A stretch of 64,000 nucleotides of DNA from Endozoicomonas sp. GU-1 (GTDB lineage Bacteria > Pseudomonadota > Gammaproteobacteria > Pseudomonadales > Endozoicomonadaceae): positions 2,666,001 through 2,730,000 of the forward strand of contig NZ_CP114771.1 in NCBI RefSeq assembly GCF_027366395.1, in the 5' to 3' direction. Every line of letters starts with the position of its first letter. Within the stretch, counting starts at the first letter, position 1. Positions 63,508-64,000 of the stretch are shown here, piece after piece. The position numbers and the translations under genes are program-made. Under the pieces are notes generated by a model. It saw only the letters and a program-made list of their open reading frames with translations. It had not been told where the DNA came from and did not search any database.

Positions 63508-64000
63508 ATGCTTGCATCTGCACAATACTTTCAACCCCCGGGCACACTGCCTTCCACATTGCCTGCACCGGATAATCAAGCTGACAATTCAACAATTAAA
63601 CCGATAACAGCCGAAAAACACACTCAATATGACTGGGCAAAAACACTCTCAAAGTCTATTTTCCAAAGATTTATCAAACATGCACAGGCAGCACGATTTA
63701 TTTCCATGGACTTATTACAATGGGAGTCATTAAAAGAAATCAGTACAATTTTAACCATCTGGGATACTCTGAAAAAACACATTCCCCACAGCCCTGATGA
63801 TAAATTGATCGCTTTAGATGTGGGTGCGGGTCCAAAACCAAAACTGGGGGCATGGATAGCTTTAAATACTGACTGGCCAGTACTGTCCATTGACCCGGTA
63901 TTACAAACACCCAAATCAGTACTGCCTGACAACCTGACGCTGATCGCCAAGCCTGTAGAAGAGGTCAATCTATCGGAAGCATATGATCTGTCAGAATATC
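63508..64000 (+). CDS. Partial SAM-dependent methyltransferase-like protein
   Basis: A frame from ATG 63508 runs open to the window edge (164 codons). After a polar N-terminus it has a Rossmann-type start (LIALDVGAGPKPKLGAWIAL) resembling SAM motif I, followed by a strand ending VLSIDP like motif II. The 3' end lies outside the window, so size and substrate are unknown. It is divergent from the carrier-like gene. Confidence 0.6.
   Translation, partial: MLASAQYFQPPGTLPSTLPAPDNQADNSTIKPITAEKHTQYDWAKTLSKSIFQRFIKHAQAARFISMDLLQWESLKEISTILTIWDTLKKHIPHSPDDKLIALDVGAGPKPKLGAWIALNTDWPVLSIDPVLQTPKSVLPDNLTLIAKPVEEVNLSEAYDLSEY

Overview
The window reads as a chromosomal segment of a marine gammaproteobacterium. 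The closest fit is an Endozoicomonas-like invertebrate symbiont (Oceanospirillales). That assignment is inference. It rests on the housekeeping gene orders (rpoN-hpf-ptsN-rapZ-npr; lptM-lysA-dapF-DUF484-xerC; pmbA/yjgA; gpmI-rhodanese-secB), a general porin, and a heavy load of eukaryote-like or repeat proteins (ankyrin, metacaspase, a carrier-like protein, a giant tandem-repeat protein), toxin-antitoxin modules, a group II intron and IS/MITE insertions.

Layout. 1-8.8 kb: a DcuC-type C4-dicarboxylate transporter, then the nitrogen-PTS/sigma-54 cluster (rpoN, hpf, frameshifted ptsN, rapZ, npr) and mgtE. The cluster is split between ptsN and rapZ by an antisense gene of unknown function and a long-hairpin repeat. 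8.8-17 kb: pmbA and yjgA, normally adjacent, are separated by an ankyrin protein, a 2OG-Fe(II) dioxygenase and an overlapping VC1184-type PLP enzyme. A glycerophosphodiesterase, an FGGY kinase and tRNA-His follow. 17-20 kb: an exported metacaspase and a porin. 19.9-24.4 kb: a small accessory island with a phage-type gene remnant, three toxin-antitoxin pairs (Phd/RelE-like, BrnTA, HigBA-like) and a group II intron. 24.4-30 kb: DUF29, cyaY and the lptM-lysA-dapF-DUF484-xerC cluster. 30-39 kb: a possible cysteine-protease effector, a DASS transporter, two tandem paralogues of an unknown family (one broken), a TcyP-like cystine transporter and an unknown protein. 39-43.8 kb: a very large protein with 24 tandem 37-38-residue repeats, followed by a nucleotidyltransferase-like domain and a poly-C frameshift. 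44-49 kb: fklB, a frameshifted orphan, gpmI, a rhodanese, secB and trmL. 49.5-55.2 kb: a CS1/alpha-type usher fimbrial locus without a visible chaperone, whose last gene is cut by an IS1182-family element. 55.2-64 kb: IS, related MITE, a remnant and two members of a tandem family of unknown large proteins, a convergent ankyrin / carrier-like pair, and the start of a possible methyltransferase.

Two themes stand out. First, accessory genes resembling host-interaction effectors are inserted between otherwise conserved gene pairs. Second, many genes carry single-base frameshifts (ptsN, dapF, a phage gene, the 33-kb paralogue twice, the giant repeat gene, the 44.8-kb orphan, an ankyrin tail). Because dapF is normally essential, some of these are probably consensus indel errors, so each apparent pseudogene needs read-level confirmation. 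The strongest candidate for an undescribed system is the repeat-nucleotidyltransferase protein at 39.1-43.8 kb.
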